DNA of 64,000 nucleotides from Streptomyces flavofungini (lineage in GTDB: Bacteria; Actinomycetota; Actinomycetes; Streptomycetales; Streptomycetaceae): positions 1 through 64,000 of the forward strand of contig NZ_BMVR01000023.1 of the NCBI RefSeq assembly GCF_014650815.1, given 5' to 3'. The translations under genes were made by a program, and so were the position numbers. The notes under the pieces are model-generated. The model ran no database searches, was not told the origin of the DNA, and saw only the letters and a list, made by a program, of their open reading frames with translations. This document shows positions 1 to 8,227 of the stretch, piece after piece; the first letter of the stretch is position 1, and each line of letters begins with the position of its first letter.

Positions 1-1
1 G

Positions 2-51
2 TCAATCGCCAAGGCCATCCTCACCCTTGAGCGGCAACGCTGAAGAAGCTC
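2..51 (+). pseudogene. 3' end of an IS5-like (HARBI1-type) transposase
   Basis: The first bases read SIAKAILTLERQR and a stop, which matches the C-terminus of the transposase copy that ends near 1368. The following bases (about 33-51, ggcaac..gaagaagctc) match the right inverted repeat of that second copy. This is therefore the right end of an element whose body lies outside the window. It is seen directly by comparing the two copies; the family name is inferred from the longer copy. Confidence 0.6.
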
Positions 52-518
52 ATTGTGAGAAAAGCGCTGCTGTGCTGTGCGTGGCGACGCAGAGTTTCAT
101 ACGGAATTTCCATAGTTGATCTCCGGCAGTCACGTAGGCGTCATCTGCGAGCAGGGAAGCGATTTCAGAGGAATGCATCCCATTGAAGATCTGTAAGTAG
201 TGGGCAGGGCAATGCGCGTGACCCGATAGGGTGTAGCGTCCCTTTTTCGCACTTCTTACTGGCTGTACTCATTAACCCGCGCGGGGTGTGGTCAGGCAAG
301 GTCGGAGAGCGTGCTCCGTGCGTGCCTCCGGGCGTCGCTTTCACCCTTGCGCTTCTTGTAATGTCCGATTGTTGGGCTTTTGGGGGTTTTGGGCGCTCCC
401 CGGCGGGAGCGGACCAAGGTCAGGATGCCAAGCGCAGCCGTATTAGGTTCCCCCGAGGTGCGGAGGAAGCTGACGGTGGGTCAGGCGGGTCTCATGAGTG
501 GGTGGTTCGTGAGTCTGT
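52..518. other. Stretch without a recognisable gene
   Basis: About 470 bases between two insertion-sequence ends. Base composition is less GC-biased than the neighbours and no frame shows coding-like third positions. I see no RNA gene or regulatory motif. Confidence 0.5.
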
Positions 519-1376
519 GAGCTCTTTCAGCGTGGCCACTGATCGAGTGACGGGTTTGTGCTCCGCAATGGACGAGGATCCTGTGCCGTTGAGGGAGGTG
601 TTCGAAGTCTCAACTCACCGGCACAGGAGCCTCGTTGGTTCGCTGTCCTGCCGCACTCGACCTGCCTCATGCGCTGGTCGAGTGGGTCACCATGCTCATC
701 GTCGCCCGCGAGGGTGGCCGTCGCTGCAAGCTCCCGCCGCACCAACGTGCCCTGGTCGGCCTGGTGTACCTACGTCGGCACGACACACTTGCCCAGATCG
801 CTGCCGACTTCGGCATTGCCGTCGGCACCGCCCACGCCTACACCGCCGCCGTGATCGACCTGCTCGCTGACCGTGCCCCCGGCCTGCTGCGGGTGCTGCG
901 CGAAGCCGATCCCGACCACGTCCTGCTCGACGGCACCCTGGCCGAGTGTGACCGTGTCGGCGATGGCCGGGCCGACTACTCCCACAAGCACCGTCGACAC
1001 GGGGTGAATGTGCAGGTAGTGACCGATCCGGCCGGCCGCACGCTGTGGATCTCGCCTGCGCTCCCCGGCCGCGGCCCGCACCCATCGGATCATCCGGATC
1101 TGTGAGCGCCAGGGCATCCCGGTCCTGGCCGACCGCGCCTACCTGGGCACCGGGCCGTGGGTGACGACACCACTCAGGCGCCCGCCCGGTCGCGGGCTGA
1201 CGCCGACTCAGCAGACCGCCAACCGGGCGCTCTCGGCGGCGCGAGCACCCGTCGAGCGCGGCATGGCCCGGCTCAAGTCATGGCGCATCTTCCGTAGATC
1301 ACGGTGCAGCCCGAATCGAATGACGTCAGTCGCCAAGGCCCGTCCTCACCCTGGAGCGGCAACTCTGAAAGAGCTC
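519..1376 (+). mobile_element. IS5-like insertion sequence, degenerate
   Basis: Imperfect terminal inverted repeats bound this element: gagctctttcagcgtggcc at 519-537 and its near-complement at 1358-1376, with 17 of 19 positions matching. A transposase gene with lesions lies between them. The right end is shared with the fragment at positions 2-51. The element is about 860 bp, normal for this IS5 subgroup. Exact outer bases and target duplication could not be fixed. Confidence 0.65.
635..1368 (+). pseudogene. IS5-like (HARBI1-type) transposase, disrupted
   Basis: The N-terminal half reads from a TTG at 635 through a helix-turn-helix region (LPPHQRALVGLVYLRRHDT) and the DDE motif LLDGTLAECDRV. 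Near 1068 the usual segment LPGRTHDLTAARTHR has lost about 19 bases. The reading frame is recovered from HRIIRICERQG onward and includes the catalytic RAYLG and the VERGMARLKSW region. One extra base near 1340 then breaks the end (AKA-ILTLERQL in the intact form). With two lesions no full transposase can be made. Family assignment rests on these motifs. Confidence 0.75.
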
Positions 1377-1461
1377 TATGAGTGGTTCTGGTGTCGCCTG
1401 ATGGTGTGGGTGGAGTCGGAACGTGCCGATCCGGTGCCGGTGGCCTGCTGGGATCGGTGGG

Positions 1462-1629
1462 ATGAGTGAACGCGAGCCGTACCAGAGCGACGTGACGGAC
1501 GGGCGGCGGGCGTTGATCGAGCCGGTGCTCACGGCCTGGAAGAACCGGCACCGTTCCGTCAGCGGGCTCCAGGGCCGCTATCCGGTGCGGGAGATCGTGA
1601 ACTCGATCCTCTATCGGTCCCGGACGGGG
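1462..1629 (+). pseudogene. N-terminal stub of another IS5-family transposase
   Basis: From the ATG at 1462 the frame reads MSEREPYQSDV..., then ALIEPVLTAWKNRHRSVSG and REIVNSILYRSRTG. This is the typical N-terminal domain (DUF4096-like) of IS5-family transposases common in Streptomyces. Similarity stops abruptly after the SRTG motif at about 1629, where the DDE domain should begin. The rest is missing, so this is a truncated relic with no coding capacity. Confidence 0.7.
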
Positions 1630-1698
1630 ATGTTCTTGAGTTCGCGCAGGTTCGTTTCCCGGGACCCCGTCCGATCTAGCGCGATCAGGCGGGATCTT

Positions 1699-1760
1699 GC
1701 AGTTTCCGGGGGTGTTTTGAGGTCCGGCCGGGGCTGAACGGCAGTTTCCGGGGCTTTTGA
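1699..1760. repeat. Pair of short direct repeats beside the IS3 left end
   Basis: gcagtttccgggggtgttttga (1699-1720) recurs as gcagtttccggggcttttga (1741-1760), differing by a 2-base gap and a substitution. The second copy abuts the left end of the IS3-family element. It may be a relic of an earlier insertion or of the displaced IS5 fragment. Confidence 0.5.
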
Positions 1761-1796
1761 GCTGACCCGAGTTTCGGAGAGTCCGATCTTGGTGGT

Positions 1797-2691
1797 TCAG
1801 GCGGACTGCGGGACTTGCTCCTGGCTCCGCCAGAAGGCTTGCTCGTACTCGGCGGGCGGTACGTAGCGGTACGTAGTCGAGTGCGGGGTGGAGGGGTTCT
1901 TCGCTGTGCCAGGTGATCCAATGGAAGATCGCCCGCTCGGCCTGGTCGCCGTCCTTCCAGGGGCCCTGCATCTCGGTCAGCTCGGCCTTGAAGGTGCCGT
2001 TCAGCGCCTCGGCCATCGCGTTGTCATGCGAGTCCGCGACCGAGCCGACCGAGGCGCAGGCGCCGATGTCGGCGAGCCGGTCGGTGTACCGAATTGACAC
2101 GTATTGCGACCCGCGGTCGCTGTGGTGAATGAGGCCGGGATCCTTCTTGAACCTCCGTTGCCACAGCGCCATCTCCAGGGCGTCCAGCGGGAGTTCGGTC
2201 CGCATGGGGTTCGCGACCTGCCAGTCGGCGTTCATCCGGGAATGCACGTCCAGGACGAACGCCACGTATGCCCAGCCGGGCCAGGTGCGGACATACGTCA
2301 TGTCCGCCACCCACAGCCGATCGGGGCGGTTCGCGGTGAAGTCGCGGTCGACCAGGTCCGGCGGGCGGGGCGCCGACGGCTCCGGGACCGTGGTGCGGCG
2401 CCGCCAGCCGCGGATGACGTCCTCCAAGCCAAGCTCGACCATCAGGCGCTCGACGGTGCAGCGGGCCACGTCCACGTCCTTGGGCCGAAGCGCGCGGGTG
2501 ATCCGGCGGGTGCCGCAGGCGCCGCCCGACTCCGCGTGGATCTCCTCGACCAGCGGCATCAGCGTCCCGTCGCGGAGGCGGCGGGCCGACTTCGGCCGCT
2601 TCTTGCGGGCGAAGTACGTCGACGGCGACAGGTCCAGCGCCCGACAGACGGCATCGACCCCGAGACCTCTGTCACGCAGGTGGTCTATCAC
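1797..2691 (-). pseudogene. IS3-family transposase OrfB with a 10-bp frameshifting duplication
   Basis: The product contains the HTH_21 region (CRALDLSPSTYFARK), the rve integrase core with RPDRLWVADMTYV, the HHSDRGSQY motif and a DDE-type glutamate in DSHDNAMAEALNG. Near the end, the 10-mer cggtacgtag is present twice in tandem (1857-1866 and 1867-1876). This shifts the frame after LDYVP, so the frame that would give the usual ending PAEYEQAFWRSQEQVPQSA and stop at 1797 is no longer joined to the core. The frame actually read continues to 1273. The catalytic core is intact, so residual activity cannot be excluded. Confidence 0.8.
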
Positions 2692-2960
2692 CTGCTCGGC
2701 CTCGTCCGGGGACGGTCGATCTCCTGGGCAAAGAACACCGACGCGGCTTTGAGGATCTCGTTCGCCCGCCTCAACTCGTCCTGCTCGGCGGTGGCCAGCC
2801 GGTCGTCGCGGTCGGCCTCGGCCTGGCGGACCCCGCCGCGCAGGGCCTCCTTGTGGATGCCCAGGTCCTTCGCGACGTGGGCGATGGGGCGGCCTGTGGC
2901 GTGGACCTCACGGATCGCGCGCTCGCGGAGCTCGTCGGGGTAATTACGGGGTGCTGCCAT
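2688..2960 (-). CDS. IS3-family transposase OrfA
   Basis: A 90-residue HTH_Tnp_1 protein starting MAAPRNYPDELRERAI, with the heptad region at its C-terminus (EQDELRRANEILKAASVFFAQ). OrfA binds the element ends. In IS3 elements a programmed -1 frameshift near the orfA end makes the OrfAB transposase, and the 4-bp overlap with orfB at 2688-2691 fits that layout. I chose the ATG at 2960 because the family begins at MAA.PRNYP; the 17 codons upstream have no similarity. Confidence 0.85.
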   Translation of the reverse strand: MAAPRNYPDELRERAIREVHATGRPIAHVAKDLGIHKEALRGGVRQAEADRDDRLATAEQDELRRANEILKAASVFFAQEIDRPRTRPSR

Positions 2961-3029
2961 GGTGGTGGTTCTCTTTCGCCAGGACGGTAACCCTGGCATC
3001 AGGGACTCCACAAATCTCGGTACAGCTCA

Positions 3030-3088
3030 CCAACCGGATCACCGACATCGTGAAGGCTGTCCTCGTCCTTCACCACGCCTCAAGCTGA
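3030..3088 (+). pseudogene. 3' fragment of an IS5-like transposase
   Basis: The frame reads NRITDIVKAVLVLHHASS and stops at 3088. It is related to the NRMTSVAKA.LTLERQ ends of the transposase relics at 1-51 and 635-1368. It sits directly between the IS3 right end and the left inverted repeat of the next IS, so it is debris from a further element. Confidence 0.5.
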
Positions 3089-3106
3089 GGTTGGAAAACG
3101 CTCAGT

Positions 3107-4067
3107 GAGGTTTTCTCAATGATGTCGATCGAGGTGGTGTTCGCAGTGGGGGGGCGGTCCGGTGCGGGGCCTGAACAGCATGTGAACCCCTGATAGGACG
3201 TGTTGTGTCCGCAACTCGTGCCTGTTGTAAGGGGCTTCACATGGTGCACTACTCCGCCATGCTCGATGTTCCGCGTCCCGTCGTCCAGTATCTGGCCCGG
3301 CTTCTGTGCGCCCGTCGACGAGAGATCGGCACGCCGAGGGGCTCGCGAGCCCTGAGCCCCTTCCGCCAGGCGGTCCTCGTGCCGCGCTGGTTCCGCGATC
3401 ACGCCTGTGTGCACTGCCTGGCTCGCGATACGGGCATCTCCCGGGCCACCGCCTGCCGTTACCTTGGCGAAGCCATCGGTGTTCTGGCCGCCGAGGCGCC
3501 CGAACTTGCCGACGTCCTTGAGCGATGCCGGGACGAAGGGCTGCCGTTCGTCGTCCTGGACGGCACCCTCGTCCGCTGTGACCGTGTAGCCGGCGAGACC
3601 GAGCGCGGCACCGACCTTGTGGTACGCGATCCGGATCAAGCACTGCGCCGGCAACGTGCAGTTCCTCGCCACCCCCGACGGCATCCCGTTGTGGGTGTCC
3701 GGCGTCGAGCCGGGCAGCGTGCACGACCTGGCCGCCGCCCGCGTCCATGCTCTGCCGGACCTCTATCCGGCCATCCGGGACGGCCTGCCCGCCCTGGCGG
3801 ACATTGGCTACCTCGGCGCCGGCGGCGGACTGCAGGTTCCCTTCCGGAAACACCCCGACCTGCCCGGCGACCTCGGCCTGGACAACGAGACCTACAACAA
3901 GCTCCACCGCGGGCTCCGCCTCCCCGCCGAGCGAGCCATGGCCGAGCTCAAGCAACGCTGGCGCACCCTCCAGCACGTCACCCTCAGCCCGAACCGGATC
4001 GGCGCCATCGCCCAGGCCGCCCTTGCCCTCAACAACGCCTGGCGACCTTGAACGTTGCGAAAACCTC
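3107..4067 (+). mobile_element. IS5-like insertion sequence
   Basis: The inverted repeats are gaggttttctcaa (3107-3119) and ttgcgaaaacctc (4055-4067), complementary at 11 of 13 positions. They bound a single frameshifted transposase gene. The right end lies inside the 3' part of the minus-strand gene at 4029-4568, which it has truncated. Confidence 0.65.
3241..4051 (+). pseudogene. IS5-like transposase with a single frameshift
   Basis: The ATG at 3241 opens MVHYSAMLDVPRPVVQYLARLL. A helix-turn-helix region (ISRATACRYLGEAIGVL) and the DDE segment VVLDGTLVRCDRVAG follow. After ERGTDL the frame shifts by one base near 3618. The alternate frame carries the rest: GNVQFLATPDGIPLWVSG, the ADIGYLGAGG motif and ERAMAELKQRWRTL, ending LNNAWRP. 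Everything else looks intact, so the frameshift is the only visible lesion. Confidence 0.75.
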
Positions 4068-4568
4068 AGTACCCCGATCGGCGAGTCCGTGCTCTGTGCG
4101 TCGCTGGTCTGCGGAAAGTACTGCTTCGCACAACTGGAGAGGTTCGGCGTAGCGCGCAGTCCGGTGCGTGGGACGGCTCAACCACGCGGCAGGGTAGGCC
4201 CCGCACGCTCCGCGCGGGACCAAGAGGAACGATCCGGCAGTGAGACCGCGGACACCCGGGACGCTGTAGTCGAGAACGCTGGAGACAGTGCCCGTATCCA
4301 CGAGAAGGATGAGCTCGCTGCGCAGGTGGTCGGCGATCACGGGATGGCCGCCGTCGAGGGGAAGCGCAAGAGCGTCGAGTGTGTGAAGGCCACGCTCCAG
4401 CGGTGCAATGATGACGGCTTCCCATCCGGCGTCGACTCTGTCCCACGCCGTACCTACTTCAATGAGCTGTGTAGCGCCGCCACCTCCATACCGAAGTAGT
4501 CGAAACGTCTCTTCACTCGGATTGACGAATGACGCCCACCCAGGGGCAGTGTGCTTGGACTTGGCCAC
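4029..4568 (-). CDS. Hypothetical protein, 3' end replaced by IS sequence
   Basis: A protein of about 165 native residues of no family I recognise. It begins MAKSKHTAPGWASFVNPSEE and contains conserved-looking hydrophobic segments such as SELILLVDTGTVSSVLDYS. The last dozen or so codons before the stop at 4029 derive from the right end of the adjacent IS, so the natural C-terminus has been lost. It is divergent from the XRE-type regulator that starts at 4646, with only 77 bases between the starts. That arrangement suggests the regulator controls it. Function unknown. Confidence 0.5.
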   Translation of the reverse strand: MAKSKHTAPGWASFVNPSEETFRLLRYGGGGATQLIEVGTAWDRVDAGWEAVIIAPLERGLHTLDALALPLDGGHPVIADHLRSELILLVDTGTVSSVLDYSVPGVRGLTAGSFLLVPRGACGAYPAAWLSRPTHRTARYAEPLQLCEAVLSADQRRTEHGLADRGTEVFATFKVARRC

Positions 4569-4645
4569 ATCGGGACGTTAGCGGGCGTACAACTGGAAGT
4601 GGGCACGCACGGTGCGTGCTTCGTTATCCGGATCGGAGCTGGGCG

Positions 4646-5887
4646 GTGCGGAATCAGAGCGTCGGCCGCCGCGTAGCGTACTGGCGCGAGCAGCGACACA
4701 TCACGCAGTCCGATTTCGGCGCTCTCATGAGGAAGTCCCGTCGGTGGGTTCAAGACCTTGAGGGCGGACTACGCCAGAGTGATCCCCGTCTCTCCGTGCT
4801 CGAACAGGCTGCGGCCGTCCTTCAGGTCCCGTTGGAGACACTCCTCCGCGATGTCCCACGCGCCCAGTGCAGAGACCGCGTTGAGCTCAACGCTGTCCGC
4901 GCTGCCCTGCAAAGACACGATGTACTCACCGGTACGACCGCCGATGAAACCGTCCTTCTGCCGGCAGACGTCCTTGAGCGCCGTCTGGCCCACGCAAGAT
5001 CGGCCTTCCAGTCCGGCCACTTCGCCAGCCTCGGCCGCTTGATCCCCAAGCTCCTGATCGACACCAACCATGCTGTCGCCCACCGCCGCAACGCCGGGTG
5101 CCCCAGCGGTTTTCGCCTTCTGTCACTGGTCCTGGAACTCGCACAAGCAGTCGCGATCAAGTACGGCGACAGCAATCTCGCCCTGACCGGCAGCCACCGC
5201 GCTGTAGTCGCCGCCGAGCGTTCACAAGATCCGGTCGTCATCGCCTCAGCCGCACGGCACCTTGCCGACGCCATGATCATGCACGGGCAGGCTCACGCCG
5301 CTGTATCGTTTGCCCTCACCGCCGCCCAACGCCTCGAATCGGCGCTTCGCACCCGTCGTGCCGACGGTGTAAGTGTGCTCGGAATGCTCTACCTCAAAGC
5401 CGCCATGGCTCAGGCCGCAATCGGCGCCTCGGACGACCGGGCCGCCGCCGCAGCAGCCCGCACCGTCGCCTGCTTGCTCAAACAAGCCGACAAGCACGCC
5501 AAGGAACTCGGCACCGACGGCCTGAACGCGATGTGGACCGCGTTCGGCACCACGAATGTCCGCCTCCACCAGGTGGCCGCACATGTCCATCTCTCCCAGG
5601 CAGCAGAGGCCATCGCCGTCGCCAACGCCATCCCCGACACTGCCCTCAAGGCCCTGCCCAAGGAACGTCGCGCGCACTTCCTGGCCGACCTCGCCCACGG
5701 ATTCACCCAAGTCGGCAACCACACCATGGCCGTCAACGCCCTCCTCGATGCCGAGAACCAAGCCAAAGAAGAGGTACGACGCCGACCACGCACCCGTCAA
5801 CTCGTGGAGAAACTACGACTCCTCGGCACGGGATCCGCTGACAGACGCTTGCAAGCCCTGGCGATGCGCTGCGGACTACCCGGGTGA
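4646..5887 (+). CDS. XRE-family transcriptional regulator with TPR-like C-terminus
   Basis: A 413-residue cytoplasmic regulator. Residues about 5-60 form an HTH_3 (XRE) DNA-binding domain (VGRRVAYWREQRHITQSDFGALM, then RRWVQDLEGG). The remainder is alpha-helical and repeat-rich, like the TPR ligand-sensing halves of Streptomyces regulators. I start at the GTG at 4646, preceded by GGAGC at about 8 bases, because the HTH begins there. An ATG at 4529 would add 39 residues that look like non-coding sequence. It shares a divergent promoter region with the gene at 4029-4568. Confidence 0.8.
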   Translation: MRNQSVGRRVAYWREQRHITQSDFGALMRKSRRWVQDLEGGLRQSDPRLSVLEQAAAVLQVPLETLLRDVPRAQCRDRVELNAVRAALQRHDVLTGTTADETVLLPADVLERRLAHARSAFQSGHFASLGRLIPKLLIDTNHAVAHRRNAGCPSGFRLLSLVLELAQAVAIKYGDSNLALTGSHRAVVAAERSQDPVVIASAARHLADAMIMHGQAHAAVSFALTAAQRLESALRTRRADGVSVLGMLYLKAAMAQAAIGASDDRAAAAAARTVACLLKQADKHAKELGTDGLNAMWTAFGTTNVRLHQVAAHVHLSQAAEAIAVANAIPDTALKALPKERRAHFLADLAHGFTQVGNHTMAVNALLDAENQAKEEVRRRPRTRQLVEKLRLLGTGSADRRLQALAMRCGLPG

Positions 5888-6006
5888 TACGAACAAGCAC
5901 ACACCCCTGCCGCAACGACGCACGGAGAGCGCAGACTCATTGAGCCTCTTTCATCCTGTCCTGCAGGGCTGAAAGTGCCTGTTCAGTGCGGGTGTGCATG
6001 ATGTGG

Positions 6007-6063
6007 CAGAGCCCCTTGTCGTTGGGGTTTTGGCCTCACTCGAACCGGCGCCAAGGGGCTCTG
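6007..6063. repeat. Perfect 12-bp inverted repeat
   Basis: cagagccccttg (6007-6018) and caaggggctctg (6052-6063) are exact complements separated by 33 bases. The transposase-like remnant at 6080 follows immediately, so it may be an IS-associated end structure. It could also act as a weak terminator for the regulator gene ending at 5887. Confidence 0.6.
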
Positions 6064-6079
6064 TGGTTCCGATCCTTCC

Positions 6080-6140
6080 ATGCTCGATGTCCCGTACGAG
6101 CACGTCTTCTGGCTCCTCTACGACCGGCGACGAGAGTTCC
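6080..6140 (+). pseudogene. N-terminal scrap of an IS5-like transposase
   Basis: ATG at 6080 reads MLDVPYEHVFWLLYDRRREFQ, resembling MLDVPRPVVQYLARLLCARRREIG of the copy at 3241. Similarity ends at about 6140. Only about 20 codons remain. Confidence 0.45.
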
Positions 6141-6158
6141 AGTGTCTGGTGAAGGTCG

Positions 6159-7625
6159 TTAGATCGACAGCCCCGACCTGTCCTGGGGGGCGGGGTGTGG
6201 GGGAAGGGCGAGGGCGAGCAGGGCGATGACTGCCAGCAGGGCTGTGGTGAAGATCAGGGTGTGGCGGAAGGCGGTGATGAAGGCTTCGGGGTTGTGAGGC
6301 TGGGAAGAAGGGGCGAGCGCGACGACGGTGAGCAGGGCCGCGCCGAGCGCGTTGCTGAGCTGGGCTGTGGTGTTGAGGACGCCGGAGGCTGAGCCGGAGT
6401 CTTCTGCGGGGGTGGGGCGGAGGGTGACCTCGGGGATGGGCGTGATGGTCAGGCCCATGCCGATGCCGGTGAGGAGAAGAGTCGGGATCATGCGGGCGGT
6501 GGTGAGGTCGATGCCGTGGCGGGTGGCAGCCAGGAGGTAGAGGAGCATGCCGCTGGCCATGACGAGGGCGCCGAGGGTGATGACGTGGCGGTCGAGGCGG
6601 GGCAGGAGCCTGGGGACGAGGCCGCCCGCGGCGAGGGCGACGCCCAGGGACAGCGGTAGTGCGGTGAGGCCAGCACGGAGCGGGGAGAAGCCGAGCCCGT
6701 ACTGGAGGTAGAGCATCCAGGTGAGGAAGAACAGGCCGATCGCGCACTGGAAGACGGCCTGGATGAGCAGGCCACAACTGAAGGGGCCCGCACGGAAGAG
6801 CGCGAGCGGGACCAGTGGTGTGCCCGCGCGGTCTGCGACTCGGTGCTCGTGCCAGACGAAGCTGGCCAGGACGACCGGGCTGGCGAGGAGGGAGACGAAG
6901 GTCCAGGCGGGCCAGCCGAGTTCGGGGCCTTGGATCAGCGGAAGCGTAAGCAGGAGCAGGCCGAGGGTGGCCAGGGCGACTCCGGGCAGGTCGAGGGTGG
7001 GGCGGCCGGGAGCCCGGGTCTCGGGGATCATCCTGGCGGCGGCGATCATGCCGACGATTCCGATGGGGATGTTGAGGAGGAAGATCGGTCGCCAGGAGAG
7101 GCCGAAGATGTCGGCGTTGACGATGAGGGCGCCGAGGAGAGGGCCGGAGACGGCGGCGAGGCCGAAGACCGCACCGTACAGGCCGAATGCCTTGGGGCGT
7201 TCGGCGGCGGGGAAGACGGCGTGGAGGGTGGCGAGGACCTGGGGGACCATCACGGCGGCGGCTGCGCCCTGGGCGAGGCGGGCGGTGACCAGGAACTCGG
7301 GGGTGGGGGCGAGTCCGCAGGCCAGCGAGGTGAGGATGAAGGCGCCCATGCCGATGAGGAAGAGGCATTTGCGGCCGGCGATGTCGCCGAGGCGGCCGCC
7401 GGTGATAAGGAGCAGGCCGAAGGCCAGGGCGTAGCCGGCGGCGGTCCACTGGAGCTGGGCGTTGGTGGCACCGGTGGTGGCCTGGATGCCGGGGAGGGCG
7501 ACGTTGACGATGGTCGCGTCCAGGAGGTCCATGAACGTGGCAATCAGGACCACAGCGAGCACGGCCCAGCGGCGTGGGTACGGCGACGCGGGGACGGCTG
7601 ACGCAGGTGCGGAGCTGGTGGCCAT
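6159..7625 (-). CDS. DHA2-type MFS drug exporter
   Basis: A 488-residue inner-membrane transporter with 14 predicted transmembrane segments. The N-terminal motif LLDATIVNVALPGIQ and motif A (GGRLGDIAGRK) are typical of the EmrB/QacA (DHA2) family, which exports drugs using the proton gradient. The gene lies directly after the polyketide operon on the same strand and probably exports its product. A GC-rich hairpin (7678-7710) separates it from the operon, so it may have its own promoter or receive only read-through transcription. The substrate is inferred from position. Confidence 0.88.
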   Translation of the reverse strand: MATSSAPASAVPASPYPRRWAVLAVVLIATFMDLLDATIVNVALPGIQATTGATNAQLQWTAAGYALAFGLLLITGGRLGDIAGRKCLFLIGMGAFILTSLACGLAPTPEFLVTARLAQGAAAAVMVPQVLATLHAVFPAAERPKAFGLYGAVFGLAAVSGPLLGALIVNADIFGLSWRPIFLLNIPIGIVGMIAAARMIPETRAPGRPTLDLPGVALATLGLLLLTLPLIQGPELGWPAWTFVSLLASPVVLASFVWHEHRVADRAGTPLVPLALFRAGPFSCGLLIQAVFQCAIGLFFLTWMLYLQYGLGFSPLRAGLTALPLSLGVALAAGGLVPRLLPRLDRHVITLGALVMASGMLLYLLAATRHGIDLTTARMIPTLLLTGIGMGLTITPIPEVTLRPTPAEDSGSASGVLNTTAQLSNALGAALLTVVALAPSSQPHNPEAFITAFRHTLIFTTALLAVIALLALALPPHPAPQDRSGLSI

Positions 7626-7677
7626 GGAGTGGTGGTCTCCCGGTGCGGTGGGCCTCCGGCGGGCGGAGGGGCGCGGT

Positions 7678-7710
7678 GGGCGGGCGCGGTCCGGTGGATC
7701 GCGCCCGCCC
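7678..7710 (-). terminator. GC-rich hairpin between PKS operon and exporter
   Basis: gggcgggcgcg (7678-7688) pairs exactly with cgcgcccgccc (7700-7710), giving an 11-bp stem with an 11-base loop. It lies 15 bases past the stop of the last polyketide gene. There is no U-tract, which is usual for actinobacterial terminators. Confidence 0.6.
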
Positions 7711-7724
7711 GTGTGGTTCGGTGC

Positions 7725-8138
7725 TCAGGCGGCAGCGAGGGTGACGAGTTTGGCGACGGAGTCGGGGATGTCGGCGGTGACCTTGGGTCCCATCTCGGGG
7801 CCGACGTGGTCAGCGGCGGGGCCGTCGATCTCGACGCGGTGGGTGACCTTGGTGATGTTGCCGCTTGGTTCCAAGGTGTGGATGAACCGGAGGGTGAGCT
7901 CGCCGAGCTGGGTCTCGTCGGTGAAGGAGCGGTGTGGCGTGGCCTCGGAGACGGTGAAGGGCAGCGTGCCCTGGCCCTTGGGGACGAGGGTGCCGGTGGT
8001 GCCGGCGGCGAGAGGGCCGTCGAGCTGCATGGATTCCAGGCCGCTGTCCCACTTGGGCCAGCTGGTGGTGTCGGCATAGAGGGCCCAGACGGCCTCGGGG
8101 GAGGCGGTGGTCTCCAGGCTGTATTCGTAGTCCCACAT
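7725..8138 (-). CDS. SRPBCC-fold protein (polyketide cyclase/START type)
   Basis: A 137-residue small-ligand-binding fold starting MWDYEYSLETTASPEAVWALYAD, the typical SRPBCC opening. The core WPKWDSGLESMQLDGPLAAG follows. It is the last gene of the polyketide operon and may cyclise or bind a polyketide intermediate, or serve as a binding protein. I chose the ATG at 8138 because the fold begins there. An in-frame ATG at 8231 overlaps the stop of the acyltransferase gene (ATGA). It would add 31 low-complexity residues and couple translation to the upstream gene, so it is a real alternative. Confidence 0.75.
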   Translation of the reverse strand: MWDYEYSLETTASPEAVWALYADTTSWPKWDSGLESMQLDGPLAAGTTGTLVPKGQGTLPFTVSEATPHRSFTDETQLGELTLRFIHTLEPSGNITKVTHRVEIDGPAADHVGPEMGPKVTADIPDSVAKLVTLAAA

Positions 8139-8227
8139 GGTGCTGTCGTCCTTTGCTGAGGTGGTAGGGGCCGGTTGGGAATGGTGTCCGCGGTGTGGCG
8201 GGGCACGGTCGGAGCAGGAGGAGGTGG

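Larger units (their letters stand above)
1758..3029 (-). mobile_element. IS3-family insertion sequence
   Basis: The element carries overlapping orfA and orfB on the minus strand. Its imperfect inverted repeats start TGAGCTG: TGAGCTGACCCGAG on the left from 1758, and the complement of the right end at 3029 reads TGAGCTGTACCGAG. About 20 of 26 positions match, and the ends are TG...CA. Length is about 1.27 kb, normal for IS3. I could not find a matching 3-bp target duplication (ttt left, cca right), so one flank may have been rearranged after insertion. Confidence 0.75.

Noticed and set aside
286..870. Plus-strand open frame of 194 codons
   Set aside because: It overlaps the left IS end and the transposase relic in another frame and has no coding-like composition or domain.
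2104..2943. Long plus-strand frame opposite the IS3 transposase
   Set aside because: It is the mirror of orfB/orfA; high-GC antisense frames stay open without being genes.
6843..7601. Plus-strand frame of 252 codons rich in Gly/Glu
   Set aside because: Antisense to the MFS transporter; the composition follows from reverse-reading hydrophobic codons.
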